A stretch of 64,000 nt of DNA from Gnetum montanum (lineage: Eukaryota > Streptophyta > Gnetopsida > Gnetales > Gnetaceae). How positions within the stretch are numbered: position 1 is the stretch's first letter; each line of letters opens with the position of its first letter. The notes under the pieces were generated by a model, which did no database searches, had not been told where the DNA came from, and worked only from the letters and a program-made list of their open reading frames with translations. Of this stretch, positions 36,357 to 46,581 are shown piece after piece. A program made the translations under genes and the position numbers. The DNA lies in the NCBI GenBank assembly GCA_015680685.1, contig MNCI01010871.1, positions 675,030-739,029 on the forward strand. Reading direction: 5' to 3'.

Positions 36357-36370
36357 CAGTCATGGGGATA
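36357..36370 (+). promoter_or_regulatory. Polypurine tract of element A
   Basis: cagtcatggggata directly precedes the 3' LTR start TGATGAGACG. Confidence 0.7.
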
Positions 36371-37352
36371 TGATGAGACGCGATATCGCATGCACCGCAA
36401 TATCGCGTACACGATATTACGGCCGTTGCGATATCGTGTCATCCCCTGCGATATCGCGTACGTGATATTGCGGTCCGCTATCAAATCTATAAATAAGGGG
36501 TGGCACTCCCCTCATTTCTCATCCTAGGCTTAAAGTAGGGAAGCTCTAGCAGTTTGATCACTCTAGAGATAGAATATTTTCCATGTGCCCGTAGTAGGAG
36601 TCCCCAAGTGAACGGATCTTTATTCGAGTAGCTTTGTACCTGAACGCAAGTTGTGTACGGAAATAAAGACGAGCTTTGTGGATAAACCTTGCAGTGCATG
36701 GAATAGGATTTATTACATGTTATTTCTTACATGTTATTTATTACATGCATTAGCGCGGCATGAGTACGACTTGATTACGAGCATTGACGAATGTGTATGG
36801 CTAATCAAGGAATTGGCTACTCATTGCGATTGGTCTCTCTCACCCTCAACTCCTAGAATGCAGAATGAGTACGACTTGATTACGAGCATCTACGGGTGTG
36901 TACGGCTAGTCAAGGAATCGAATGCTCATTACATTTAGGCTAGTTAAGTGCCTCAATATGACCACTTTGAGCACATGCATTACGTGTGGTGATCCCAGTA
37001 ATGATTAACTTTTGGTAGCCACAGTTGCATAGTTCAAGGTGTGTACGGTAAGTGGGAATGGATGCTGATGCTTGTTAATTTAGACTTAGTCCTTAGTTAG
37101 AGTTAGTTAGCTCTCTCAACCCTTCACCTTGATATCATAGGAGAAAAACCATAAAAGACCATAAAAATCATATACCTCGGACTTACTTAACCATACATTG
37201 TGACAAGAACAAGTAAGTCTAGGAAGACAACGAATGATTAACCCCAAGTGTTCCATGGGGCGTTTAGGCATTTAGTCTGTGGAGTTCGACCGGATCGCAC
37301 GTGCTTCACTCATTTCGTATGGTTGAGTGTAGGGGTACCTCGTCACTCATCA
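36371..37352 (+). repeat. 3' LTR of element A
   Basis: 982 bp. The palindrome array at about 36378-36475 precedes TATAAATA at 36488, and the same 105-bp duplication as in the 5' LTR lies at about 36761-36970. Ends with CACTCATCA and target copy CATAG. Confidence 0.88.
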
Positions 37353-38075
37353 CATAGTGTCCTCCACAAGGATCTTCTTGAGCATCGTAGAGAACATGTA
37401 GTTGATTGGCATTAGGGACACACCAATAAACTAAGCCATTGATGTAGACCTTGTAGAGGTGTCCATTGATCTCCATGAAGTGTTTTACTTCATGAAGAAA
37501 CTATTGTTTCTTTTGGTGGGCCAATCCTTGTGGCATCTCTTGGGTAAGAAGATAGGTGAGAATGTCATCATACCATTTAGGCTCATTAGGTAATTGTTCA
37601 GTTATAGCCCTAGCAAAGAGGAGTTCATCAGGAAACATATTAGATAGTGACTTTTCTTCCTCTTTATTGTCCCATCGCAACTAAGACAAGTCATTAGTAA
37701 TCACATTCTCAGTGCCCTTTTAATCATAATATAGAATTACTGCAAGATCACCAGCTACCGTATGACATGGGGGCTCACCATTGGCTTGTTCATTAGGAAG
37801 TAGATGGAACTGTGGTCCATGTGCAAAAACACCTTGTATCCAAGCACATAATGCTTGAACTTCTTTAAGGAAAACAACACTACCATAAATTCTTTAGCTA
37901 GTGTAGTGGATGTAGTATGGATGTTTCTTCTCATCCATCTATGTATGCACAATCCCCAAGGTATATTTTGATGCATCTGTATGATGTGGAAGGGTTTGGA
38001 CCAATCATGTGCTTGTAGAGTTGGAGTTTCTACAAGTTTCTCTTTTAGCTGTTGGAATGCTTTTTCACACTCCAT
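37353..38075 (-). pseudogene. RNase H and start of integrase of element C
   Basis: On the minus strand 37755-38075 is an open RNase H segment: EKAFQQLKEKLVETPTL, DWSKPFHI, LAKEFMVVLFSLKKFKHYV and MDHSSIYFLMNKP, close to Athila RNase H in order and spacing. Downstream (lower coordinates), the integrase N-terminus runs from about 37650 and ends with DPCGGHY at 37358, the His part of the H-H-C-C zinc finger. Element A follows immediately; the Cys part resumes at 30137. A few stops are present. Confidence 0.8.
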
Positions 38076-39130
38076 AGTCTAGACAAATGAAGCATCTTTC
38101 TTTGTTAGTTCCACCAATAGCTTTGTGATCTTAGAGAAATTCTCTATGAATCATTGATAGTAGCCAGTATATTCAAGGAATGATCAAACATCTTTGATAA
38201 TTTCTAGTGGACGAGTTATTCCTTAGATGATCCTAATTTTTTTGGGGTTGACCTTAATTCTTGCTTGTGATATTATATGCTCAAATACAATGCCCTCCTA
38301 GACCATTAGATGACTCTTTTGCTACTTGAGCTACAAGTTGGTTTCAACACATCATTTTAGCACTTGGTTAAGGAAGTCTAGGGCTTACTCAAATGTACCT
38401 CCATAAGTGGAGAAGTCATCCATGAAGACTTTCATACCACTACCAATTTGCTATTGGAAAATGCTTAGAACTAGGCATTGGAATGTAGTAGGAGCATTAC
38501 ATAGACCAAAAGGCATCTTACAATATGCAAAAGTTCCCTAGGGACTTGTGAATGTTGTTTTGGCCTAGTCCTCTAGTGAAATTTAAATTTGGTTATATCC
38601 ACTATAACCATCTAGAAAATTGTAGTAGTAATGCCTAGATATTATGTCCAACACCTGATCAAAAAATGGCAATGGAAAATGGTTCTTCAATGTTGCCATA
38701 TTTAGTAATCAAAAATCAATGCAGGCTCACCACTTCTTTGGCATAATCACGAGTGGACTAACCCACTCATTATCTACAATGGGATAAATGAACCTGACTT
38801 GAGAAGTTTTTCTATTTTCTCTTTGATGCTCTGCTTTACTTTGAGGTTCAATTGCCTCTATGGCTATCTCTTTAGCTTCATGGTCAGGTCAGTGTAGATG
38901 TAATGCTATCATATCCTAGGATCAATCCTTGTGAATTTAGGATATGACCAAGCAAAAGCTGCTGATAATTTTTCAACTACATTTAATAATTTTTTTTTTG
39001 GTTTTGAAGCAAGATTTTCATTAATTATGATCAACTTTCCATTTTTTAAAAACACACATTTCATTTTGGCCGATAGCATTTTTAGTTCAAGGGGCTCTTG
39101 TCTGAAATTTACAAGAATTTCCAACTCTTC
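38076..39130 (-). pseudogene. Reverse transcriptase of element C
   Basis: Minus-strand motifs in order: KPKKKLLNVVEKLSAAFAWS (about 39000), IYPIVDNEWVSPLVIMPKK (about 38790), FLDGYSGYNQI (about 38600), CKMPFGLCNAPTTFQ (about 38510) and the catalytic box VFMDDFSTYGG (about 38420), with both aspartates kept. This is the Athila-type RT arrangement. The enzyme would copy element RNA into DNA and could in principle have served elements A and B. Stops such as those near 38740 show that this copy is inactive. Confidence 0.85.
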
Positions 39131-39860
39131 CTAATAACTATCATCATTTGCATCATCATAGAGTTGGTGATGAACTTGCTCTAGTTTTCCCATGCTTGTG
39201 ACATATGCACATGTCAAGCTCTCAATTGGTTTTATGCAAAGTTTGCTACTCTCAAAATCAACAGTTAGCCACTTGGTGCCCTCTTGTTTTGTGGCTACTA
39301 CATACAGACACCTTTGAATTTCTTCTTCTAGTACACATTTCTTACATGCTAAGATAGATGCTTATTTCATAGCCTAAAGTTTCTGCACACAATTGCACCC
39401 TATATCATTATACATGATGCATGGAATATGCTTCTTCTTGATCTTTCTAAATGTATTTTTTTAGATATTTCTAAGGAAAGATCTTTGATGCCCATTATTG
39501 CATCAATGATGCTAAGCCATGCCCTTCCCATGATGATTGGAAAATCCCCTTAGTAGTTTTCCACTTTGATCACTAGGAAATCGGTAAGATAAGACCACCC
39601 ACAGATAGTGATCACAATTTCTTTTACCAGTCCTAATGGAATAGCGATAGACTAGTCTACCAATTCTAATATGATATTACTCTTCTTTAAAGGAGGCAAG
39701 TTCCATGTAGTATACATCTCATGAGAGATAAGGTTGATACCAAAACCTAAGTCAAGAAGAGCTTTACATGGCTTATTCCCAAAAATCTACAAATAAATTA
39801 GAGGACTTCTAGGATTGGCTAACTTCCTAGGAAAGTTTCTAGCATAGATCCAATTAGATA
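39131..39860 (-). pseudogene. Protease and PR-RT linker of element C
   Basis: The minus strand from about 39840 reads ALLDLGFGINLISHEMYTTW, where the D-S-G of A and B is D-L-G, then IPLGLVKEIVITICGWSY and FPIIMGRAWLSIIDA (about 39500). Linker sequence with CIKPIES (about 39230) leads into RT. It is clearly homologous to the protease of A (33793-34200). Isolated stops occur. Confidence 0.78.
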
Positions 39861-40998
39861 CATCATGAGTAGCATAACATTATGAATCCTAGGTAGTGTT
39901 TGGTTTGAAGGGGACTCAAAGTTATTTGAGATAGAGGAAGATAGAGGAACAAGGTTGTCAACTATGGGTGTATTTAAGGGTTTAGGTAGGCTGCATAGTC
40001 AGAAGAAAGGTCTTTTCTTTGATTGAGTATTTGAACCACTTGATTAATGAACTGGTTGTAGATTAATGGCCCTCATAGCATTGCATTGTTACACTCATGA
40101 TCACTATATTGTTCTTTGGACTCTTTAGCAATTTTTAGGATATCTCTAAATTTGCTATCCATGGAGTCCCATAATTGATCAACCTTTGCTATAATTTTAT
40201 ATTGAAATATTTGGAGTGGTAAGGTTTTCTTATTTACCACCTCATTAGGTGTAGATTCTTGCTCATTATCATAGAATCAAACCTCCCTCTTTCGGAAGGA
40301 AGGATCACGATTTTACTCTTCTACACTTTCTTTTTTCTTAATTCACCTTCGTCTTTAGCTACTTACTTGATTAATCTTTGTATTTGACAGGTGCTTAATT
40401 CTGATATCACCCTTGGGCATAGACATCAAGGGTTCTCCTCATTTTTGATTGAATCCTATCTACAGTGTGGTGAAGTTGATCCAATTGAGAATAATCATGG
40501 CCAAGACATTTGTGCATTAAGGAATAGTATTGGTCGATGGCAGGATCCAAGGGTTTGTGTGTTCCCTGTTTCCATCCTTGGATTTTCCTTCTTAAGTTGG
40601 ACACTCTGGAGCATGTTTGATCTTTATCATTAAACAATTCAAGCATGGTACTCCGTCGTCTAATAGATTCTGGCTCTAAGTATTGGTACCCATTTTTTGC
40701 TTATTTGATGAGTGTCTATGGGAACAACTTAAGCTTTTTCCACTCATTCTCTATGTTTTGCAAGGCACATGCGTCTTGAAAAGCTTGGAGATGGTTCTAC
40801 AGATCAAAGTTATATCCCCCTTCAAACTTAGGGATATTTTTCATGTCCAATTGTTTGATCTGACTATCCTTCAATAATGTAGTATGCTTCTTAAATTTAT
40901 TCTAGTAATATTAAGATGTGATATGACTCTAAGGTTCATTCCAATGATTTTTAATAGCTTTCACTAAGCCCTAGATAGTGCATGAAACAACCAAAAGG
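39861..40998 (-). pseudogene. gag of element C
   Basis: The best segment is 40407-40646 on the minus strand: ELFNDKDQTCSRVSNLRRKI, LDPAIDQYYSLMHKCLGHDY and DVYAQG, the C-terminal part of the capsid-like domain shared with A, B and E. The remaining gag is broken by stops and is shorter than in A or B; I could not identify a clear zinc knuckle. Confidence 0.7.
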
Positions 40999-41017
40999 TC
41001 CCTGACAATGACACCAA
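40999..41017 (-). promoter_or_regulatory. Primer-binding site of element C, tRNA-Asp type
   Basis: The minus strand reads TTGGTGTCATTGTCAGGGA directly inside the 5' LTR. It is a decayed match to TGGCGCCGTTGCCGGGGA. Confidence 0.7.
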
Positions 41018-41852
41018 TGATGAGCAACGAGGTATCCCTATTCCCAACCATACGAATCACTAATGCATTTACGCATGATCTGGTTAAATTCTATGAACCT
41101 ATAGTTCTCTAATGCACTAGTTCTTCTAGGAAGTAAAATGGATATTCAGAATGTTCGTTGTCTTCTCAACTACACTTGTGAAGCTCAAGGATATGGTTTA
41201 AGTGTAATTGATTTACATGACTTTTTATCATCTTATGTTATATAAGTTTGATCACCTACAATAATAATGAAAGGTAGAGTAATTTAAGATCTAATTTATC
41301 TATTGCCTAGCTAGCTTAACACAAGTACCTATCCCACTTTCTTGGACACATATTGAACATATGTAACGCTGCTATGTCACCAAATGTTAAGTGTTGCTGG
41401 GTTACCAAGCACTATATGTATGCTTGAAGTGGTCATGCTCATGTTCATTAACAACTGGAAATTAATTTCTTAAATTAAATGCATTAAAATAAAGTACACG
41501 AAAGTAAAGTGCGTTAAAGAAAACATTAATCTATTCTCAGTGCTACAAGAATTATTGAAATAGTTTATTTTTATTCTTGTCACACTTCTACGCTCAAGTA
41601 CATCAATGTTCGAACAAAGATCTGTACACACTTAAATTTTTACTGTGGGAACTCAAAAAATATTCTAACTCTAGAGGAAACAAACTATAAGAGCTTTGCT
41701 ATTTTGATTGAAAAAACTATATCAAAATCATGAGCCTAAGCACTATATTTATAGGTTGGCATATATCCCCCGACATCGGATACCCGACATCACATCTTGG
41801 CTTTGATGTCAGATACGTGATGTTGGAGTAGATGAAATAATGTGATTCATCA
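41018..41852 (-). repeat. 5' LTR of element C
   Basis: 835 bp, collinear with 26212-27022. TATTTATA at 41746-41753 is the TATA box on the minus strand. The U3 (41754-41852) contains 'catcggatacccgacatcacat' and 'gatgtcagatacgtgatgttgg', a repeated motif that differs from the palindromes of A and B. Confidence 0.82.
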
Positions 41853-42480
41853 ATTACTTACATCCTAATGATATCTCCTTATCTAAATTCCTCCAAAGCT
41901 GTATGAGGCATAAACAAGGTTTGGTCATTTGATACTAATCTATGTTTGTGCACCTTAAACCTACACATCAAAGGATAGAATTTGTTATGCGAATATGCCT
42001 TAAAACCAAAACAAAAATACCAAATTAAAATCAAAGTTTATCCTTCTAACATGTACATATTTTTAAGAGGATTCTGGAATAGAGTGATTGGCCTATGAGC
42101 TAGCATCAAAGTGTTGTTAGCATTGTATTGTGAGTAGATTGACATCTCCCATATGCATAATAACTATGTAATTCCTACATAGTATTTATTCCCATTGTGC
42201 ACTAATTCTATCCTAGTTTTGGGATCATTGACCATGTACTAAAGGATGTAGTTAGAAGACCTTGCATGAGAGTCTTTGTGATTATAGCTACAACATCCAT
42301 GACCAAGTTTGACCACATTATTACAATAAAATAATATAATAAATACATTAGGAAATCTCTATTACCATGCCTAAACCATGCATGGGTGTACTCTATAATG
42401 GTCATATTAGGCATTAAACTATTTGGGAAAGCTATTATAGTACAACATAGTATGCCTACCACCTCCACAACAACCAAAAT
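41853..42480 (-). pseudogene. Pseudogene P, upstream part
   Basis: On the minus strand, after 'tgatgtgtag' near 42000, a frame reads FKVHKHRLVSNDQTLFMPHT, then ALEEFR and GDIIRM at 41863. If C and B are removed with one copy of each target duplication, this frame continues through 26211-26199 into 19181-19032 with only TAA/TGA-type interruptions. Farther upstream (42000-42480) two frames are open for long stretches, for example IELVHNGNKYYVGIT near 42200; which one is coding is unclear. Family not recognised. Confidence 0.5.
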
Positions 42481-44269
42481 TGATCTTAGTAGAGCCTTGC
42501 ATAGTCAAAATTTATAGCCATTTCATCATAAAAAATTCAAAAATAAAAATTAATAAAATTAAAGAAAAATAGCCTCAACAATGATAATGTTGACATGGAA
42601 GCAATAATAATAAACATAGCTAAGCTTAACATCTAATTACAGTTTTAGTTCAAGTTAAAATTGAGCCTTTATGCAAAATATTGGTACATTGTAAAAAGTA
42701 TATTGACATAGAAAAACTCCAGGTTAACATTTTGATGTTAAAAAAAAATATTTTAGCATTGTAAAAACCAAGTTTCACATTTTGTCAAATAGTTGACATG
42801 CAGGACATCAAACAAGCATTTCTACAAATATTTTACTCAAAATCAATTTTTTACAAAAATACATGTAGCCAAGATTGGTAGTGTTGGGATTGAAGAAGCA
42901 AAAAATTCACATAAAAAATGGTAAAAAAAATTCAAATATTAAAAAAATTGAGGATAAAGATTAAATGGGATACAAAACATAACAATTTCTAACTCCATAA
43001 GCTCAAATGTTGCCCTTCTTTCCATAAAAAAATCTCAAAGTCCTATATACACTGTCACATCAATTTAGGAAGTGCCATATGTTGCTCTTGTAGAGCCCAA
43101 GCAGTTACAAACTAGCCATGGGACTAGGAAAAAATAACAATATCTAATGCAATCCCCAAGAGCCCAAACATTGTGAAAATTTACTAGGAAAAAAATTCAA
43201 AACTTCACATCGTAATTAGAAATTGACCAATGTAGGTCCCTAGGGCTAGGAAAAAATTTAGAAAAAATGTAAAAAGTTATTTTAACCCACAAACATAGTA
43301 AACATGGCTAGAAAAACCACATTAATAATCAACACTATACTTATAGGTGCTAGAAATGTAAAATTTCACCAAAAATCTAGTAATAAAAACCTTAGCTTGT
43401 AGTTGACTAACTATAGAAAAAGCCCTAGAAAAAAATTCTAAAAAAATTCAAAATCCAAACATGGACTAGAACCATTCTAAGCTATCCTCCTTAGAGAGCC
43501 AAGAATCTGACCATATATGGATAAAAATCCATCAACATTGCCAGTCTAACCATAGAAAAATTCATAAATGTCAAAAAACAAGCTCATGACTAGAATGTTG
43601 TATATTGGATAAAGAACAATCTAAATCTTTGCAATAAAACATTTTAAGAATCCAATTCCAGTTCTATGATATTCGAAAAACCACAAAAAATCAATTTATG
43701 GAGTTGAAACTTAGAAATGTGATCACATATAGGCTAGAAAAAATAACAAAATTTCTTAAAAATAGGCAAAAACAAGATATCAATGCTACACATGTGTTTA
43801 GGAAGAAACCTTAATATTCACCAAAAAAGCCAAAAAATCCCAAGTTTCATCTCCAAGATAGTTAGAAAGCCTAAATCCTAGATTTTGTGTTGTCAAAATG
43901 CAAAATTATTCATTGAAACAAGCCTAGAACTAGAAAACCCTTTTCAAAATTTGGCCAAGAATAAGGAAAATGTAGGGAAAATTGGTACCTAGGAGCTATT
44001 GAGGAAGCTCCCTCTCCCAAAAATGGATTTGAAAGTGTTGGTATAATCCTTATAGTCTCCTATGCCTCTTCCAATCCTAGATTTCAGCTTGTTGATCCAT
44101 TTTTCTCACCATGGTTTTTGGATTTCAATAGTTCTACCTCTAACTATTGCAAATAGAAGCTTAAAATCCTTGGATTTACTTCAAAAAACTAAGCATAAGA
44201 GGAAGAAAAAGATCAAATTATCTTCTACACACTATGTGGATGCATTTATAGTCTCAATTCTAGCTCTTA
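42481..44269. other. AT-rich region, possibly LTR-derived
   Basis: No gene recognised. A-rich phrases such as 'ctagaaaaaaattc' recur. The style resembles long chromovirus LTRs, but I found no termini or partner. Confidence 0.3.
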
Positions 44270-44740
44270 CATGCTAGGCAAGGAATATAAATAATGAAAT
44301 TAGCTTCATATGCTAGAGTTTGGTGCAAAAATATTCTTCTTAGCCCACAAATTCTATGTATCTTCCATCACACAAGTTAAGAACTATTATTCACATGTTG
44401 TGGATGGTAAATTGAAAATGAAATTAGATCTATATGCTAGCTTCTAGTGGAATATTTAATTTTTCTAGTCCATACACTATAAACATGGTTAATTTTGGTG
44501 ATGTGTAGGCCGTACAAAACATGGGCAAAATATCCAAGGTTTTCTATGCTATCTCATATACTAAGGAGGGAAAATAGAGAATGAAAGTAAGTTCATATGT
44601 TATTTTTTGATGAAGATTTTGGATTTTTAGGCCTCACATGCTATCAACATAGGTAAATTTGGCCATATGTGGGTTCCACAAGCCATGAGTAAAAACACTT
44701 GGGGTTTCACATGTTGGGGATGGAAAATTAGCTATGATAT
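44270..44740. repeat. Degenerate tandem repeat, unit about 130-165 bp
   Basis: Three and a half diverged copies begin near 44270, 44401, 44566 and 44713. Each carries 'gg-aaattgaaaatgaaattag-tctatatgctag' followed by a variable part with 'catgctat-aacatgg-aaatttgg'. It ends where element E begins. Confidence 0.55.
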
Positions 44741-44967
44741 TTAGGAGAAGTGTGAGGTACACAAGGTGGTGGTTGTGTTGAGGACATAGGCTGATAGTAT
44801 TGAGGAGAATAATAATGTAAAAAGATAGAGTATGTTGACCCAGTCAAGAAAATAGGATGTTGAACTAGATAAGCATTTAGATTTGGATGATATGAAGGGT
44901 GTTCCCAGTTTAGGGATGGCTTCCCCCACTACTAGGATTGTTTCCACTGTGATTGAACACAGTATCT

Positions 44968-45591
44968 CTATACAAACTCTAGGTGTAACATGCTTCCCCA
45001 ATGCTCATATAAATGTAACAAGATTGAGCATTGGCCCTTGGGGTGATCATACAGGAAAATGTTGCATTCATACGTATGATCAGTAGTTGAGCTCTTATTT
45101 TCCTCATCCATTCTTTTCGATTGTCTAATGATATTTTGTCTTGATTCTCGGGTTTTCAAAAATTTATCTCCAATAATATTGATATATTCTTCACACTTTT
45201 TATGCATCCATTCCAACATCTTATTGATATTTGAATAAATTTCATCTAATGATTGTTGTACTGGCAAAGATGGTTCTTCCTCCTTGAGATAGGTTGATTT
45301 CTCCTTTTTGTGATTATGGACCTCTGCTAAGTTGAGATTTTGGTCTCGTTGATGTTTTCCAACACTCTCCCATCTAGCCATTTCTCCTTCTTCTTTTTCT
45401 ACCCACTTAATAAGCTCTTGGAATTGATGGGTTTGTAGTTCGTATAGTTGACCTTGGGCATAAATCCCTAGGGTCTCTCTTGTTTCATCATGAATCCCAT
45501 CAATTATATGGTATATTAGCCTTTCCTCGAAGAACTCATGACCTGGACAATTATTTAATAGTGCATAATATCTTTCTAAGGCCATGTCCAA
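44968..45591 (-). CDS. gag fragment of element E (207 open codons)
   Basis: The frame starts MDMALERYYALLNNCPGHEF and contains DGIHDETRETLGIYAQGQL, which aligns with gag of A, B and C (LDVAMGQYYALLHRC..., RRTLGTYAQG). The middle is Lys/Glu-rich and probably helical. Near residue 175, YECNIFLYDHPKGQC is the zinc knuckle with its second Cys changed to Phe. It is the longest uninterrupted gag piece of this family in the window. The N-terminal capsid part continues upstream (45600-46220) with breaks, so this is a fragment of a larger ORF. Confidence 0.6.
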   Translation of the reverse strand: MDMALERYYALLNNCPGHEFFEERLIYHIIDGIHDETRETLGIYAQGQLYELQTHQFQELIKWVEKEEGEMARWESVGKHQRDQNLNLAEVHNHKKEKSTYLKEEEPSLPVQQSLDEIYSNINKMLEWMHKKCEEYINIIGDKFLKTRESRQNIIRQSKRMDEENKSSTTDHTYECNIFLYDHPKGQCSILLHLYEHWGSMLHLEFV

Positions 45592-46273
45592 GGGTTCATG
45601 CTATGCTTGTTTCCACTCTTGGATTTGTTTCCTCAAGGCCGACACTCTTGCATAGGTTTGATATCTTTCATTAAAGAGTTCTACCATTGTTGGCCAATGT
45701 CAAATTAAATTTGGTTTTAATGATCTACTTTTGCTTGGCCAACGATTGTCATAGGAAAGAGCTTGAGTTTTTGCCAACCATTATCAATGTTGTTCCATGC
45801 ACAGGCATCATAGAAGGCTCATAAATGTTGTTGCAAATCTAAGTCATAGCCTCCTGAGAAATTGGGAAAGTTGTTTAAATCAATCCTAGGTAGACGACTC
45901 TCTTTATGATGCCTATGGGAGATTCAAATAGCCTCTTGTATTTGCGTTCAGCTTGTAGTGGCTAGTAGGGGTTCATCGTCATCAAGTAAATTATGCTTTC
46001 ATGCGTTGGGATGATGCTGCCTTTGTTTATGTTTATAAGAAACCCCCACCTTAGATTGTGTACTTTGATCTTCATTGTCATATAATTCGTTGGTTCTCCA
46101 ATGAATTGCCTCACTAGATGTGGCATTATCATAGTCTTGTAGAAGAGGCATGGTTGTGAAATTGTGTGTGAATTTGTATGTGAATTTTTGTAATTATTTC
46201 CTCCTAAAAGATATATCATTAATTCCTATACAACGATCTTGTATGATATAACTAATCTAGATAACTAGCACCA

Positions 46274-46292
46274 TCCCCGGCAATGGTGCCAA
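46274..46292 (-). promoter_or_regulatory. Primer-binding site of element E, tRNA-Asp type
   Basis: The minus strand reads TTGGCACCATTGCCGGGGA, the best match in the window to TGGCGCCGTTGCCGGGGA (two G-to-A differences). It directly abuts the LTR. Confidence 0.85.
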
Positions 46293-46541
46293 TGATGAGT
46301 GGCGAGGTACCCCTACGCTCAACCATACGAATATGAGCATTTCACGCATGATCTAGTCGAACTTCGCAGATGGACTAGTTGTGGTATCTAGATAGTTACT
46401 CATGGATCATAGTTCGCTGTCTTCCCGCATGGACTAGTATTAGCTTTTTCACATATGTTTTAGTCTAGGGTGAGGTGTATGATGTGTTCCTACACTAATG
46501 CTACTCCTGGGGATAATGGGGAATAATATCAACTAAACTAG

Positions 46542-46581
<40 letters not shown>

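Larger units (their letters stand above)
30138..37352 (+). mobile_element. Element A: gag-protease-only Athila-like LTR element nested in C
   Basis: Target duplication CATAG at 30133-30137 and 37353-37357 is perfect. LTRs are 968 and 982 bp. The internal part has a good tRNA-Asp-type primer site, gag, a protease frame of 261 codons, spacer and polypurine tract, but no RT, RNase H or integrase. An assembly gap lies in the spacer. It is the best-preserved member in the window and inserted into C's integrase zinc-finger codons. Confidence 0.9.
26212..41852 (-). mobile_element. Element C: Athila-like element with gag, protease, RT, RNase H and integrase, split by element A
   Basis: Near-identical target copies ATTAT (26207-26211) and ATTAC (41853-41857) flank LTRs of 811 and 835 bp. 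On the minus strand the order is LTR, tRNA-Asp-like primer site, gag, protease, RT, RNase H, integrase, spacer, LTR. Element A with one target copy adds 7220 bp, so C was about 8.4 kb. Gag, protease and spacer align with those of A and B, making C the best visible candidate for an autonomous relative. It now carries many stops. Confidence 0.85.

Noticed and set aside
42208-42477. 89-codon hydrophobic minus-strand frame as a membrane protein
   Set aside because: An alternative frame through the same bases fits better with the following exon-like block of P; neither is strong enough to name a protein.
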